DNA of 5,280 bases from DASUME01 sp041179425. GTDB lineage: Bacteria; Myxococcota_A; Polyangia; Polyangiales; DASUME01. A model generated the notes under the pieces. It did not search any database, had not been told where the DNA came from, and saw only the letters and a list, made by a program, of their open reading frames with translations. The first letter of the stretch is position 1. Each line of letters begins with the position of its first letter. Shown here in pieces: positions 1 through 5,230 of the stretch. Both the position numbers and the translations under genes were made by a program. The stretch is taken from assembly GCA_041179425.1 (NCBI GenBank), contig JBEGTL010000586.1:1-5280 (forward strand). The letters are read 5' to 3'.

Positions 1-304
1 TTCGTCATCGGCGTGCCTTCCCTGCTCCTGTGAGAGCAGTTGTTGGTGTGATTACCCGGAAGGTACGCCACTTTTTCAGATCACGCCGATCCACACCTTT
101 TGGTCATATCTCGGCGGACGTCGCACTGACGAATGTGGGCGACCATTTCGCTCTCTACGCTAGCTATCAGGCCATACCTCGCTGACGAACGGACGAGCGC
201 ACTCGGACGGCAGCGTACTGGGTCAATCCAAAGGGATGCGCACACAGCTCGCGGCGCAGGAGCAGAGATGCCCGAGCACCGGGGCAGCCCTCTAGTTGCT
301 TTCC
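1..304. other. Left flank without a confident gene
   Basis: I see no convincing coding region here. The one modest plus-strand frame (133-369) has low-complexity composition, resembles nothing I recognise, and runs into the 3' end of the anti-sigma gene on the other strand. Near the left edge a minus-strand ATG (positions 8-6) is preceded by purine-rich, Shine-Dalgarno-like sequence (about 16-30), so another gene may start here and leave the window; only two codons are visible. Positions 7-90 contain nested complementary segments: 7-15 with 82-90 (9 bp), 22-27 with 34-39 (6 bp), and 44-56 with 62-70 (two short stems with a 4-nt bulge). A weak 4-bp GC stem at 271-283 lies just past the anti-sigma stop but has no T-run, so it is a poor terminator candidate. 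Confidence 0.5.
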
Positions 305-1003
305 CTAGCTGCGCCGCGCGCTGGCTCGCGCTTGGATACGCAGCCAGCGCTGCCCCCAGCGCCCCGTGAGTAGCAACAGGATGAGTACCGGCACGAGGTG
401 TGTCGCGAACACATGAGCAGGGTCGGTACGAAAGCAGGCGAACGAGACCGCGGCAGTTGCCAATGCGCCGGCTGTGGCCCCCACTGCCTCACCAGTGCTT
501 CGGGGGTCGACAGGGTCGACCCCTCGTAGCCACAAGACTCCCAGAGCAGACAGGCCGACCCCAAGCACGCTCGTCGTTCGCAAACACGGAAGGTGCGCAG
601 CCCACTGCAGCGCGGGCATGCCGAAGGTAGAGGGCGCAAGGATATTGGAGAGCGCGGTACCGCAAACCAACGCAGCGAGCGCCCAGCGCGCGCGCTTCCT
701 GAGCGCGGCCCGACTTGGGCCAAGCGGGCTCTCTGCAAACTCTGACAGCACCTTCAACATCGCGGAGTTCACACAGACGAAAACGGACAGGAGTGTCAGG
801 CAGTAGACTAGGGGCCGCGCGCGGATGGCGGACAGCCCGTGCGACCCCGACACGGCGACCACCGCAGCGGCGGCAAGTGAACCGAACACCACCTGTCGCA
901 CCCGCGCGTGAGATCGCATGCGGGACGGTCTTCCCAGAGCGTCCGCGAGCACGTCGCGCTTCACCCTTTCGAGAAGCTCACTCGTGGATGGATCCGGACT
1001 CAT
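305..1003 (-). CDS. NrsF-type (DUF1109) six-helix membrane anti-sigma factor
   Basis: This is probably an inner-membrane anti-sigma factor that holds the ECF sigma factor encoded just upstream until a signal arrives. The 232-residue product has a short charged cytoplasmic N-terminus (about 1-35), then six hydrophobic segments near 36-53, 64-84, 105-122, 143-159, 171-191 and 196-213, and a basic tail. This is the length and topology of the DUF1109/NrsF family. Cys140 and Cys190 sit where the family has conserved cysteines, the second followed by a D-x-x-H-x-x-x-x-H stretch (His197, His202). As I recall, Caulobacter NrsF depends on Cys131 and Cys181, the same spacing of 50. I chose the ATG at 1003 because it overlaps the sigma stop as ATGA and has GAGGG 4 nt upstream. 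The frame is open further upstream, to 1345, but that part only shadows the sigma gene. The family call is from pattern memory. Confidence 0.82.
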   Translation of the reverse strand: MSPDPSTSELLERVKRDVLADALGRPSRMRSHARVRQVVFGSLAAAAVVAVSGSHGLSAIRARPLVYCLTLLSVFVCVNSAMLKVLSEFAESPLGPSRAALRKRARWALAALVCGTALSNILAPSTFGMPALQWAAHLPCLRTTSVLGVGLSALGVLWLRGVDPVDPRSTGEAVGATAGALATAAVSFACFRTDPAHVFATHLVPVLILLLLTGRWGQRWLRIQARASARRS

Positions 1004-1638
1004 TCGACCCTCGTTGACGAAAAGTATCTCAACAAGCGCTCGCGCAGCGATTGAGAGGCACGATGAGCGCGCACCTTCATGGTCGCGATCTCCACGCCCG
1101 TGACCTCGGCCGCCTCCGCATGTGTCAGACCTTCGAGTCTTACTAGAATAAATGCCTCCCTCAACACTGGAGAGAGACTCACCAGCTCTGCCTCCAACGC
1201 AGCGCCGAGCTGCTCGGCGCCCGCGAGCGCGAGCGGATCCGATGCCGCCGGATCGGCGGCACCCGGGTCGAGCACGTCCGTCGCTCGCCTGGCTTCGCGG
1301 CGCAATGCGTCGATGGATAACGTTCGCGCGATCGCGTACGCCCACGGTTCTACCCGCGCCCCCACGGCGAAGCGCGAGCGGTGTAGATGCATTTGGAGGA
1401 ATGTCTGTTGCAGGACGTCCTCCACAGTCTCGACCTTTCCCAAGCGCCGACGCAGGTACGCACAGAGGCGCGGCGCAAGCGCGTCGTAGACCTCCGAAAA
1501 TGCCCGGTCGTCTCCTTGTGCGTAGCGGGCCATAGCCGCACTGGCCGCACCGCTTGCGAGGTCCACCATGGGTCGCACACTAGCAGCGATTCCAAGTTCG
1601 CGGGCGGCGCAGCACAGCTCGTGACTCGTGCCAGGCAC
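1000..1638 (-). CDS. ECF-type RNA polymerase sigma factor, sigmaF/ECF16-like
   Basis: This is an extracytoplasmic-function sigma factor directing RNA polymerase to a small stress regulon. Region sigma2 spans about residues 37-113 (AFSEVYDALAPRLCAYLRRR, then VEDVLQQTFLQMH and the EPWAYAIARTLSIDALRRE helix). A variable Asp/Ala/Pro-rich linker follows, then sigma4 at about 146-205 with the helix-turn-helix (LTHAEAAEVTGVEIATMKVRAHRA). Length fits the family. I chose the GTG at 1638 because AGGAG (1651-1647) lies 8 nt upstream. The ATG at 1569 would start closer to the sigma2 domain, but lacks a clear ribosome site. The gene overlaps the anti-sigma gene by 4 bp and lies 48 nt after the lipoprotein gene, so it probably belongs to the same leftward operon. 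If it reads the GTAACC promoter heading that operon, it autoregulates. Assignment to the ECF16 group rests on the DUF1109 partner. Confidence 0.9.
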   Translation of the reverse strand: MPGTSHELCCAARELGIAASVRPMVDLASGAASAAMARYAQGDDRAFSEVYDALAPRLCAYLRRRLGKVETVEDVLQQTFLQMHLHRSRFAVGARVEPWAYAIARTLSIDALRREARRATDVLDPGAADPAASDPLALAGAEQLGAALEAELVSLSPVLREAFILVRLEGLTHAEAAEVTGVEIATMKVRAHRASQSLRERLLRYFSSTRVE

Positions 1639-1646
1639 ACTTCTCT

Positions 1647-1651
1647 CTCCT
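1647..1651 (-). promoter_or_regulatory. Shine-Dalgarno site of the sigma gene
   Basis: AGGAG on the minus strand, 8 nt before the GTG at 1638. It decides the longer sigma start over the ATG at 1569, which has no comparable site. Just upstream, at 1653-1665, is a perfect GC-only dyad (GCGCGC-C-GCGCGC) that could partly occlude this site in the mRNA; that role is inference. Confidence 0.6.
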
Positions 1652-1686
1652 CGCGCGCCGCGCGCTCGGCGAACTCGACAAGCCGC

Positions 1687-2400
1687 TCAGAGGGAGGGAA
1701 TGCGTCGCACGTAGTCGCGGCTCTTGGCGTGACAATCGGCGCAGAACTGGACCGCCGGTGCGCTGCCGAGTCCGCTTGGACCCGAGCCATCGACGTGGAA
1801 GTACCAGCCCTCAGGCCCACTGCCTGCGAGCTTGCGAACGTCGATGTAGCGCCTCGTGATCGCACCTTGTGGGTTGACGACCAACTTGACCGCCGCGGCG
1901 CCCACAGGAAACGGACCTGTCCCAGCGCGGGCCGCCCATAACGCGTCGTTCACACAGATGATGTTTTGACCGTGCGGAGAGTCGGGCAGCGGCGCCTGCG
2001 CGGTACGATCGCAATGCCATGCCTGGTACCTCTTGGCATCGAGCCAGGCCGTCCACATCGTCATGTCGCTCGGCAACTCGACAGCCAGCGGCGACGGGCA
2101 GCCAGCGTCGGACGGCCCTGGACAGCCCGCGTCGGACGGCCCTGGACAGCCCGCGTCGGACGGCCCTGGACAGCCCGCATCGGACGGCCCTGGACGGCCC
2201 GCGTCGGACGGCCCTGGACAGCCCGCATCGGACGGCCCTGGACAGCCCGCATCGGACGGCCCTGGACAGCCCGCATCGGCCAGCACGTTGTCGCTTCCAC
2301 CATCCTTTTGACCGTCGTCATCGCCACCGCAGCTTGTCGCGAGCAAACTCATGCCCACTGCCGCCACCTCGAACACAGACTTCCAACTCTGCTTAGCCAT
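1687..2400 (-). CDS. Lipoprotein with Cys-octapeptide repeat and cytochrome P460-like domain
   Basis: The predicted product is a 237-residue lipid-anchored haem protein. The signal (1-23) ends in a lipobox LATS-C with Cys24 as the lipidated residue. An Asp/Gly-rich linker (25-40) leads into a repeat of DAGCPGPS (about 41-104), with Cys at 45, 53, 61, 77, 85, 93 and 101 and Arg at 69 in the fourth unit. The C-terminal part (about 110-237) resembles the cytochrome P460 family: a Trp/Tyr-rich start, N-x-A-x-W, PFPVGAAAVKL (Lys172 could be the lysine that crosslinks haem in true P460s), GWYFHVDG, and CADCH (220-224) followed by DYV. P460 proteins oxidise hydroxylamine or bind NO; activity here is unknown. 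I chose the ATG at 2400 because AGGAGG lies 6 nt upstream and the signal peptide begins there; an upstream start at 2433 lacks both. The gene follows the secreted cytochrome-like gene by 57 nt. The Cys repeat makes it a candidate substrate of the MNIO at 3596. Confidence 0.83.
   Translation of the reverse strand: MAKQSWKSVFEVAAVGMSLLATSCGGDDDGQKDGGSDNVLADAGCPGPSDAGCPGPSDAGCPGPSDAGRPGPSDAGCPGPSDAGCPGPSDAGCPGPSDAGCPSPLAVELPSDMTMWTAWLDAKRYQAWHCDRTAQAPLPDSPHGQNIICVNDALWAARAGTGPFPVGAAAVKLVVNPQGAITRRYIDVRKLAGSGPEGWYFHVDGSGPSGLGSAPAVQFCADCHAKSRDYVRRIPSL
2099..2280 (-). repeat. 24-bp tandem repeat, seven full copies plus a partial one
   Basis: Full copies start at 2099, 2123, 2147, 2171, 2195, 2219 and 2243, and a partial copy starts at 2267. 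Each copy encodes one DAGCPGPS octapeptide in the lipoprotein. Copies are almost identical. The differences are a synonymous Asp codon (GAC or GAT), a synonymous Ala codon in the copy at 2099, and one replacement in the copies meeting at 2195, where the Cys codon TGT is CGT (Arg). The unit lacks stop codons in several frames, which produces long spurious frames on both strands. Such arrays often change copy number by slippage or recombination, so strains may differ here. Confidence 0.95.
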
Positions 2401-2406
2401 GCACGA

Positions 2407-2412
2407 CCTCCT
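2407..2412 (-). promoter_or_regulatory. Shine-Dalgarno site of the lipoprotein gene
   Basis: A full AGGAGG on the minus strand, 6 nt before the ATG at 2400. It fixes the start at 2400 rather than 2433. The strong site contrasts with the first genes of both operons, which have none. Confidence 0.75.
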
Positions 2413-2457
2413 CAACCTCGGCGACAAACGCACCGAAAGACAACTCGCGGAGCCGCG

Positions 2458-3450
2458 TCAGTGCGCCGCGCCGCACGCAGCTAGTTCGACCGCGAACTGC
2501 CGGCGCACCTCTTCATGGAGAAACGCTGCCAAGGCGCGGCGAGACTCGCAGAGCTTGAGCGCGCGCGGGTCCCCCGCCTTCAGCGCGACTGCGACGTCGA
2601 GCCGCGCACGCGGGACTGCGCCGTCTGCACACGCAAGGTGCTGGAAGCCGCGATTCGTCCGCGCAACGGACCCGTCGCGGCACTGGTATCGAATGCCCGC
2701 CCGAGTCCGATTGCGATCGTGCGGGCGGTAGGTCTCCACCACGGACTCGTCCGTAAGTGTGGCCAACAATGAGTAGAGCCCGCTCGCGTCGGTCGGTCTG
2801 CGTGGTCCCACGTACCCACCACGATCGTGCTCGACGGCGTTGATCTGGTGACACCCGCGGCAGTCCAACAGCCGTTGATACCGCTCGACCGTGCGGGCAC
2901 GCGTCAGCCCATCCCCGACCACTCCAGCCCCATGCTCCATGGCGTGGCGCATTGCCGAGCGCGCTTGGGCCTCGCTCGCCAGATCCTGCCGCGGCCAACT
3001 GACCCCAATCAACGGTGCGCCCGGACCCGTGTGAAGCGCACGGTAAGCTCGGAACACCTCGCCGCCGTTGTCGTCGAACGAAGTTCCCCGCACATCGATG
3101 ACGCGAAAGGTTCCCCCTACTCGCCGTAGCTCGACGCGATCGATCATCGTCCCGGGAGGTACGCGAAGCGACCCACGATCGTGCGAATCGGTGAGCCGGA
3201 TTCGGTCGGTGGGAGGGAACGTCGCGAAGACGCGAGTCAGATCGTCACCCGATTCCGGAGTGGCGATTGCCGGTGTCAGCTCTATCCAGCCCTGCCAGTG
3301 TCGGTCGCCTTGCGGCAAGACGTGGGTACCGACAGGCGCACGTCCCGCATGCGCATCGGTCTGCGACGCCACGCCAACGCAAAAGGCGCCCGCGAGGAGC
3401 AACCCCACACGCATGGGTCGAGATGCGCGCAGCATTTCGGCGAAAAACAT
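2458..3450 (-). CDS. Secreted protein with one c-type haem motif (CRGCH), family unknown
   Basis: I do not recognise the family. The 330-residue product starts with a Sec-type signal peptide: a basic stretch (ASRPMR), a hydrophobic core (VGLLLAGAFCVGVA) and a likely cleavage site after AHA at about residue 35. The rest is soluble, so a periplasmic or exported protein is expected. CRGCH at about 197-201 is a c-type haem attachment motif with His as a probable axial ligand; nearby 'YRPHDRNR' and Cys at about 257, 274, 301 and 326 could form disulphides. A single-haem electron-transfer role is plausible, pairing with the P460-like lipoprotein encoded next. I chose the ATG at 3450 because a promoter-like CGGA ends 8 nt before it, mirroring the divergent gene. 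An ATG at 3459 overlaps that element, and ATGs at 3435 and 3414 would still leave a usable signal peptide. None has a good ribosome site. The gene heads the leftward operon. Confidence 0.75.
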   Translation of the reverse strand: MFFAEMLRASRPMRVGLLLAGAFCVGVASQTDAHAGRAPVGTHVLPQGDRHWQGWIELTPAIATPESGDDLTRVFATFPPTDRIRLTDSHDRGSLRVPPGTMIDRVELRRVGGTFRVIDVRGTSFDDNGGEVFRAYRALHTGPGAPLIGVSWPRQDLASEAQARSAMRHAMEHGAGVVGDGLTRARTVERYQRLLDCRGCHQINAVEHDRGGYVGPRRPTDASGLYSLLATLTDESVVETYRPHDRNRTRAGIRYQCRDGSVARTNRGFQHLACADGAVPRARLDVAVALKAGDPRALKLCESRRALAAFLHEEVRRQFAVELAACGAAH

Positions 3451-3458
3451 GCCTCTCA

Positions 3459-3483
3459 TCCGAACGCCGAAGGAAATGGTTAC
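3459..3483 (-). promoter_or_regulatory. Predicted ECF-sigma promoter of the leftward operon
   Basis: On the minus strand GTAACC (3483-3478) is followed after 15 nt by CGGA (3462-3459). The ATG at 3450 begins 8 nt later, so transcription probably starts at or beside the start codon. The pattern matches the divergent promoter at 3562-3587 and is close to the Caulobacter sigmaF consensus as I remember it (GTAACC, about 16 nt, CGAA). Assignment to the local sigma factor is inference. Confidence 0.6.
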
Positions 3484-3490
3484 ATCTGCG

Positions 3491-3506
3491 CCGGCATTCT
3501 TGCCGG
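3491..3506. repeat. Inverted repeat between the divergent promoters
   Basis: CCGGCA-TTCT-TGCCGG, a perfect 6-bp dyad with a 4-nt centre. It lies 8 bp outside the -35 box of the leftward promoter, within the 78-bp stretch between the two GTAACC boxes. A second, overlapping weak dyad (CCCGC, 6 nt, GCGGG) lies at 3520-3535. Either could bind an additional regulator; no function is shown. Confidence 0.4.
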
Positions 3507-3561
3507 AACACGGCTCCGACCCGCAGAAAGGCGGGCCGTACGCGTTTCGAGCCGATCTCTC

Positions 3562-3587
3562 GTAACCTTTTGCTCACGGTGAGCGGA
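3562..3587 (+). promoter_or_regulatory. Predicted ECF-sigma promoter of the MNIO operon
   Basis: GTAACC (3562-3567), a 16-nt spacer, then CGGA (3584-3587). The GTG start of the MNIO gene follows 8 nt later at 3596, the same offset as in the leftward promoter. There is no Shine-Dalgarno site in between, which suggests a leaderless transcript. The spacer contains a perfect dyad GCTCAC-G-GTGAGC (3572-3584) that reaches into the -10 element and could be an operator. Confidence 0.62.
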
Positions 3588-3595
3588 CAACGAGC

Positions 3596-4465
3596 GTGCA
3601 AGCTCGAGCCAGCGATATCTGTGTCGGCATCGGCGCGCGCCGAGTCCACTTCGAGAGCTTGATCGCGACCTCGCGACAGGTCGATTTCCTACAAATCGTT
3701 CCCGAAGTCTTCCTGGGAGTAGGCGGGCGCACACGCCGCAGCTTGGACGCGCTGCACGAGCGCTTCGCGTTGCTGCCTCATGGTGTGTCGCTATCCGTGG
3801 GAGGCCCTGACCCTCTAGATTCGCGCAGGCTCGCCGACCTTGCTGCACTGTGCGCGCAGCTCCAAGCGCCGTACTACAGTGATCACCTCTGCCTGTCGTC
3901 GGTCGGCGGTATCGAGACCTTCGACCTCATCCCACTGCCGTTCAACTACGAGGCCGCATGCCATGCAGCCACACGAGTGCAACGAGCCCGCGCCGAGCTC
4001 GGCCTCCCGATCGCGCTCGAGAACATTGTCTACTACGCGACGATGCCGGACTCGAGCTGGGACGAGGGGCGCTTCCTGAGCGCCGTGCTGGACGAATGCA
4101 ACGCTGGACTTCTCTTGGATGTCAGCAACGTCCTGGTGAATGCGCGAAACCAAGGCTTGAGCGCGCCTGACATGCTTGCTGCCCTGCCGCTGGACCGGAC
4201 CGTCGAGATTCACCTTGCGGGCCATCGCTTCGTGCCCTCGTTGGGGCTCGTCGTCGACGACCACGCCTCGCTCGTCTCGCAGGCATCGATCGACCTCTAC
4301 GAGCACGCATTGCGCTCTATAGGCCGTCCCGTACGCACCCTCATCGAGTGGGACCAAGCGCTGCCGGATCTAGATGTCCTGCTCGACCAGGCTGATCGCG
4401 TACGCTCGCTGCAGGCGCGAATCTTTGCCCCAAACGTGACGGCGCCGGAAGGGGCACGAAGCTGA
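3596..4465 (+). CDS. MNIO/DUF692 multinuclear non-haem iron oxidase (BufB/MbnB-like)
   Basis: The product (289 residues) belongs to the TIM-barrel DUF692 family, which uses two or three iron ions to oxidise cysteines of ribosomally made peptides, as MbnB, TglH and BufB do. Motifs in order: GIGARRVHF (11-19), QIVPEVF (33-39), HGVSLSVGG (62-70), YSDHL (94-98), LENIVYY (141-147), LLLDVSNVLVNARNQG (172-187), IHLAGH (205-210), DDH (221-223) and IEWD (250-253). Candidate iron ligands are His62, His97, Glu142, Asp175, His206, Asp221, His223 and Glu251, so the site looks intact. The GTG start is the only start after an in-frame stop at 3563 and leaves just ten residues before the first motif. The gene is probably translated from a leaderless mRNA and is followed by its partner with a one-base overlap. 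The substrate is unknown; the Cys-repeat lipoprotein of the divergent operon is the best local candidate. A standard bufferin precursor gene is not visible. Confidence 0.92.
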   Translation: MQARASDICVGIGARRVHFESLIATSRQVDFLQIVPEVFLGVGGRTRRSLDALHERFALLPHGVSLSVGGPDPLDSRRLADLAALCAQLQAPYYSDHLCLSSVGGIETFDLIPLPFNYEAACHAATRVQRARAELGLPIALENIVYYATMPDSSWDEGRFLSAVLDECNAGLLLDVSNVLVNARNQGLSAPDMLAALPLDRTVEIHLAGHRFVPSLGLVVDDHASLVSQASIDLYEHALRSIGRPVRTLIEWDQALPDLDVLLDQADRVRSLQARIFAPNVTAPEGARS

Positions 4466-5118
4466 TGGAGAAGTACTTTGCAGTGGTGCGTGGCCTCATG
4501 AGGCCTGGAGCACCGAGCCCCCGCGCACCGATGAAAGGTCGCGTGCAGCGGCGCGACCGGATCGAAGTGTACGCGACCCTGATTCGGCTTCAGCATCGTC
4601 AGGCACTCGCGCAGATGTTCAGGCCTATCGAGAAGCGCCTGGGAACCTCGCGCTTCGACCGCGAAGTAGCTGCACTGCGCGCTACGTGCCCGCCGCGAGA
4701 TCCCAACCCTGCACGCTGGGCGGGGGCGTTCGCGGCTCTCCTTTCCGAGCGACCCGACATCGAGCTGCAAACCAAGGAACTCTGCTCTTACCTGGCACTG
4801 CGGATCGAGGTCGAGCTATTCGAGGACCGCCCTTGGCACCAAGGACTCCGCCCAGGCGCTGTCCTACAGGCATTCACCACGGATCCTCGAACCCACGACC
4901 GCATCGTCAGCCGAACGGCACCCGTCGTGCTCGCGCTGTATCGCGACGACGGGGACACCGTCTGCGTTGCCTCGATCACCGTCGAGGCGGTCGCAGCATG
5001 GGGTGTCGCCACGGGCGAGACCGACGTTGAGCGACTGCGCGACGCTGGGGTGAACATGGCGGCGGTCGAGCGCGGAGAATCCGATCTACGCGCGCTGGGC
5101 CTCCTGCGAGCGCGCTGA
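4465..5118 (+). CDS. DUF2063-like MNIO partner protein (BufC/HvfC-like)
   Basis: This is probably the substrate-recognition partner of the MNIO; in related systems such partners bind the precursor's leader and present the cysteine region to the oxidase. The 217-residue product has a helical N-terminal part resembling DUF2063: RIEVYATLIRLQHRQALAQMF (about 32-52), IEKRLGTSRFDRE, CPPRDPNPARWAGAFAALL (about 75-93), LCSYLALRIEVELFED (about 106-121). The C-terminal part (about 152-214) is mixed, with PVVLALYRDDGDTVCVASIT, and ends GLLRAR. No signal peptide or membrane segment is seen, so it should be cytoplasmic. Its ATG shares one base with the MNIO stop (TGATG), indicating translational coupling; AAGGGG about 10 nt upstream is a weak ribosome site. 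Identity across this family is low and the match is from motif memory, but position directly after a DUF692 gene is the usual arrangement. Confidence 0.8.
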   Translation: MEKYFAVVRGLMRPGAPSPRAPMKGRVQRRDRIEVYATLIRLQHRQALAQMFRPIEKRLGTSRFDREVAALRATCPPRDPNPARWAGAFAALLSERPDIELQTKELCSYLALRIEVELFEDRPWHQGLRPGAVLQAFTTDPRTHDRIVSRTAPVVLALYRDDGDTVCVASITVEAVAAWGVATGETDVERLRDAGVNMAAVERGESDLRALGLLRAR

Positions 5119-5182
5119 TCTTACGCGCTCCACCGAGCCGGTCGAGGCCGTCGGAGTCCACAGGGGCGTCTAAGTTCGGGCA

Positions 5183-5196
5183 CGTGTCCGGACACG
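5183..5196. repeat. Perfect 14-bp palindrome downstream of the MNIO operon
   Basis: CGTGTCCGGACACG is fully self-complementary. With one unpaired A at 5182 the pairing extends into flanking GGGC (5178-5181) and GCCC (5197-5200). It lies 64 bp after the partner stop and 34 bp before a possible start at 5231. No T-run follows, so it looks more like a dimeric regulator's site for a downstream gene than an intrinsic terminator. Confidence 0.45.
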
Positions 5197-5230
5197 GCCC
5201 AGGCACCGATGTGTTGGAGTATTACTGCCG

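Noticed and set aside
2..163. Cys-rich plus-strand frame at the left edge, considered as a bufferin-like precursor
   Set aside because: Although it has several Cys near the edge, it shows no start, signal peptide or precursor motif within the window and ends in arbitrary sequence.
133..369. 78-codon plus-strand frame in the left flank
   Set aside because: It has no ribosome site, no recognisable domain and an Ala/Arg-rich composition, and it overlaps the 3' end of the anti-sigma gene on the other strand.
1004..1345. N-terminal extension of the anti-sigma reading frame to 1345
   Set aside because: The extra residues are Arg/Gly-rich low complexity over the sigma sigma4 region. The ATG at 1003 has ATGA coupling and a ribosome site, and gives the usual family length.
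2099..2280. CRISPR array
   Set aside because: The copies are contiguous 24-bp units without spacers and are in frame within a protein gene.
2401..2433. Lipoprotein start at 2433
   Set aside because: It would put 11 charged residues before the lipoprotein signal. The ATG at 2400 has AGGAGG 6 nt upstream.
1966..2484. Long plus-strand frames across the 24-bp repeat (also 2019-2396 and 2033-2311)
   Set aside because: The repeat unit has no stops in several frames, so these are by-products. They show only Arg/Pro/Trp or Gly/Pro repeats, with no domain and no ribosome site, opposite a lipoprotein with clear signal and haem motifs.
3815..4357. Minus-strand frame of 180 codons opposite the MNIO gene
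   Set aside because: It is a shadow of a gene with a full set of family motifs; high GC creates long antisense frames.
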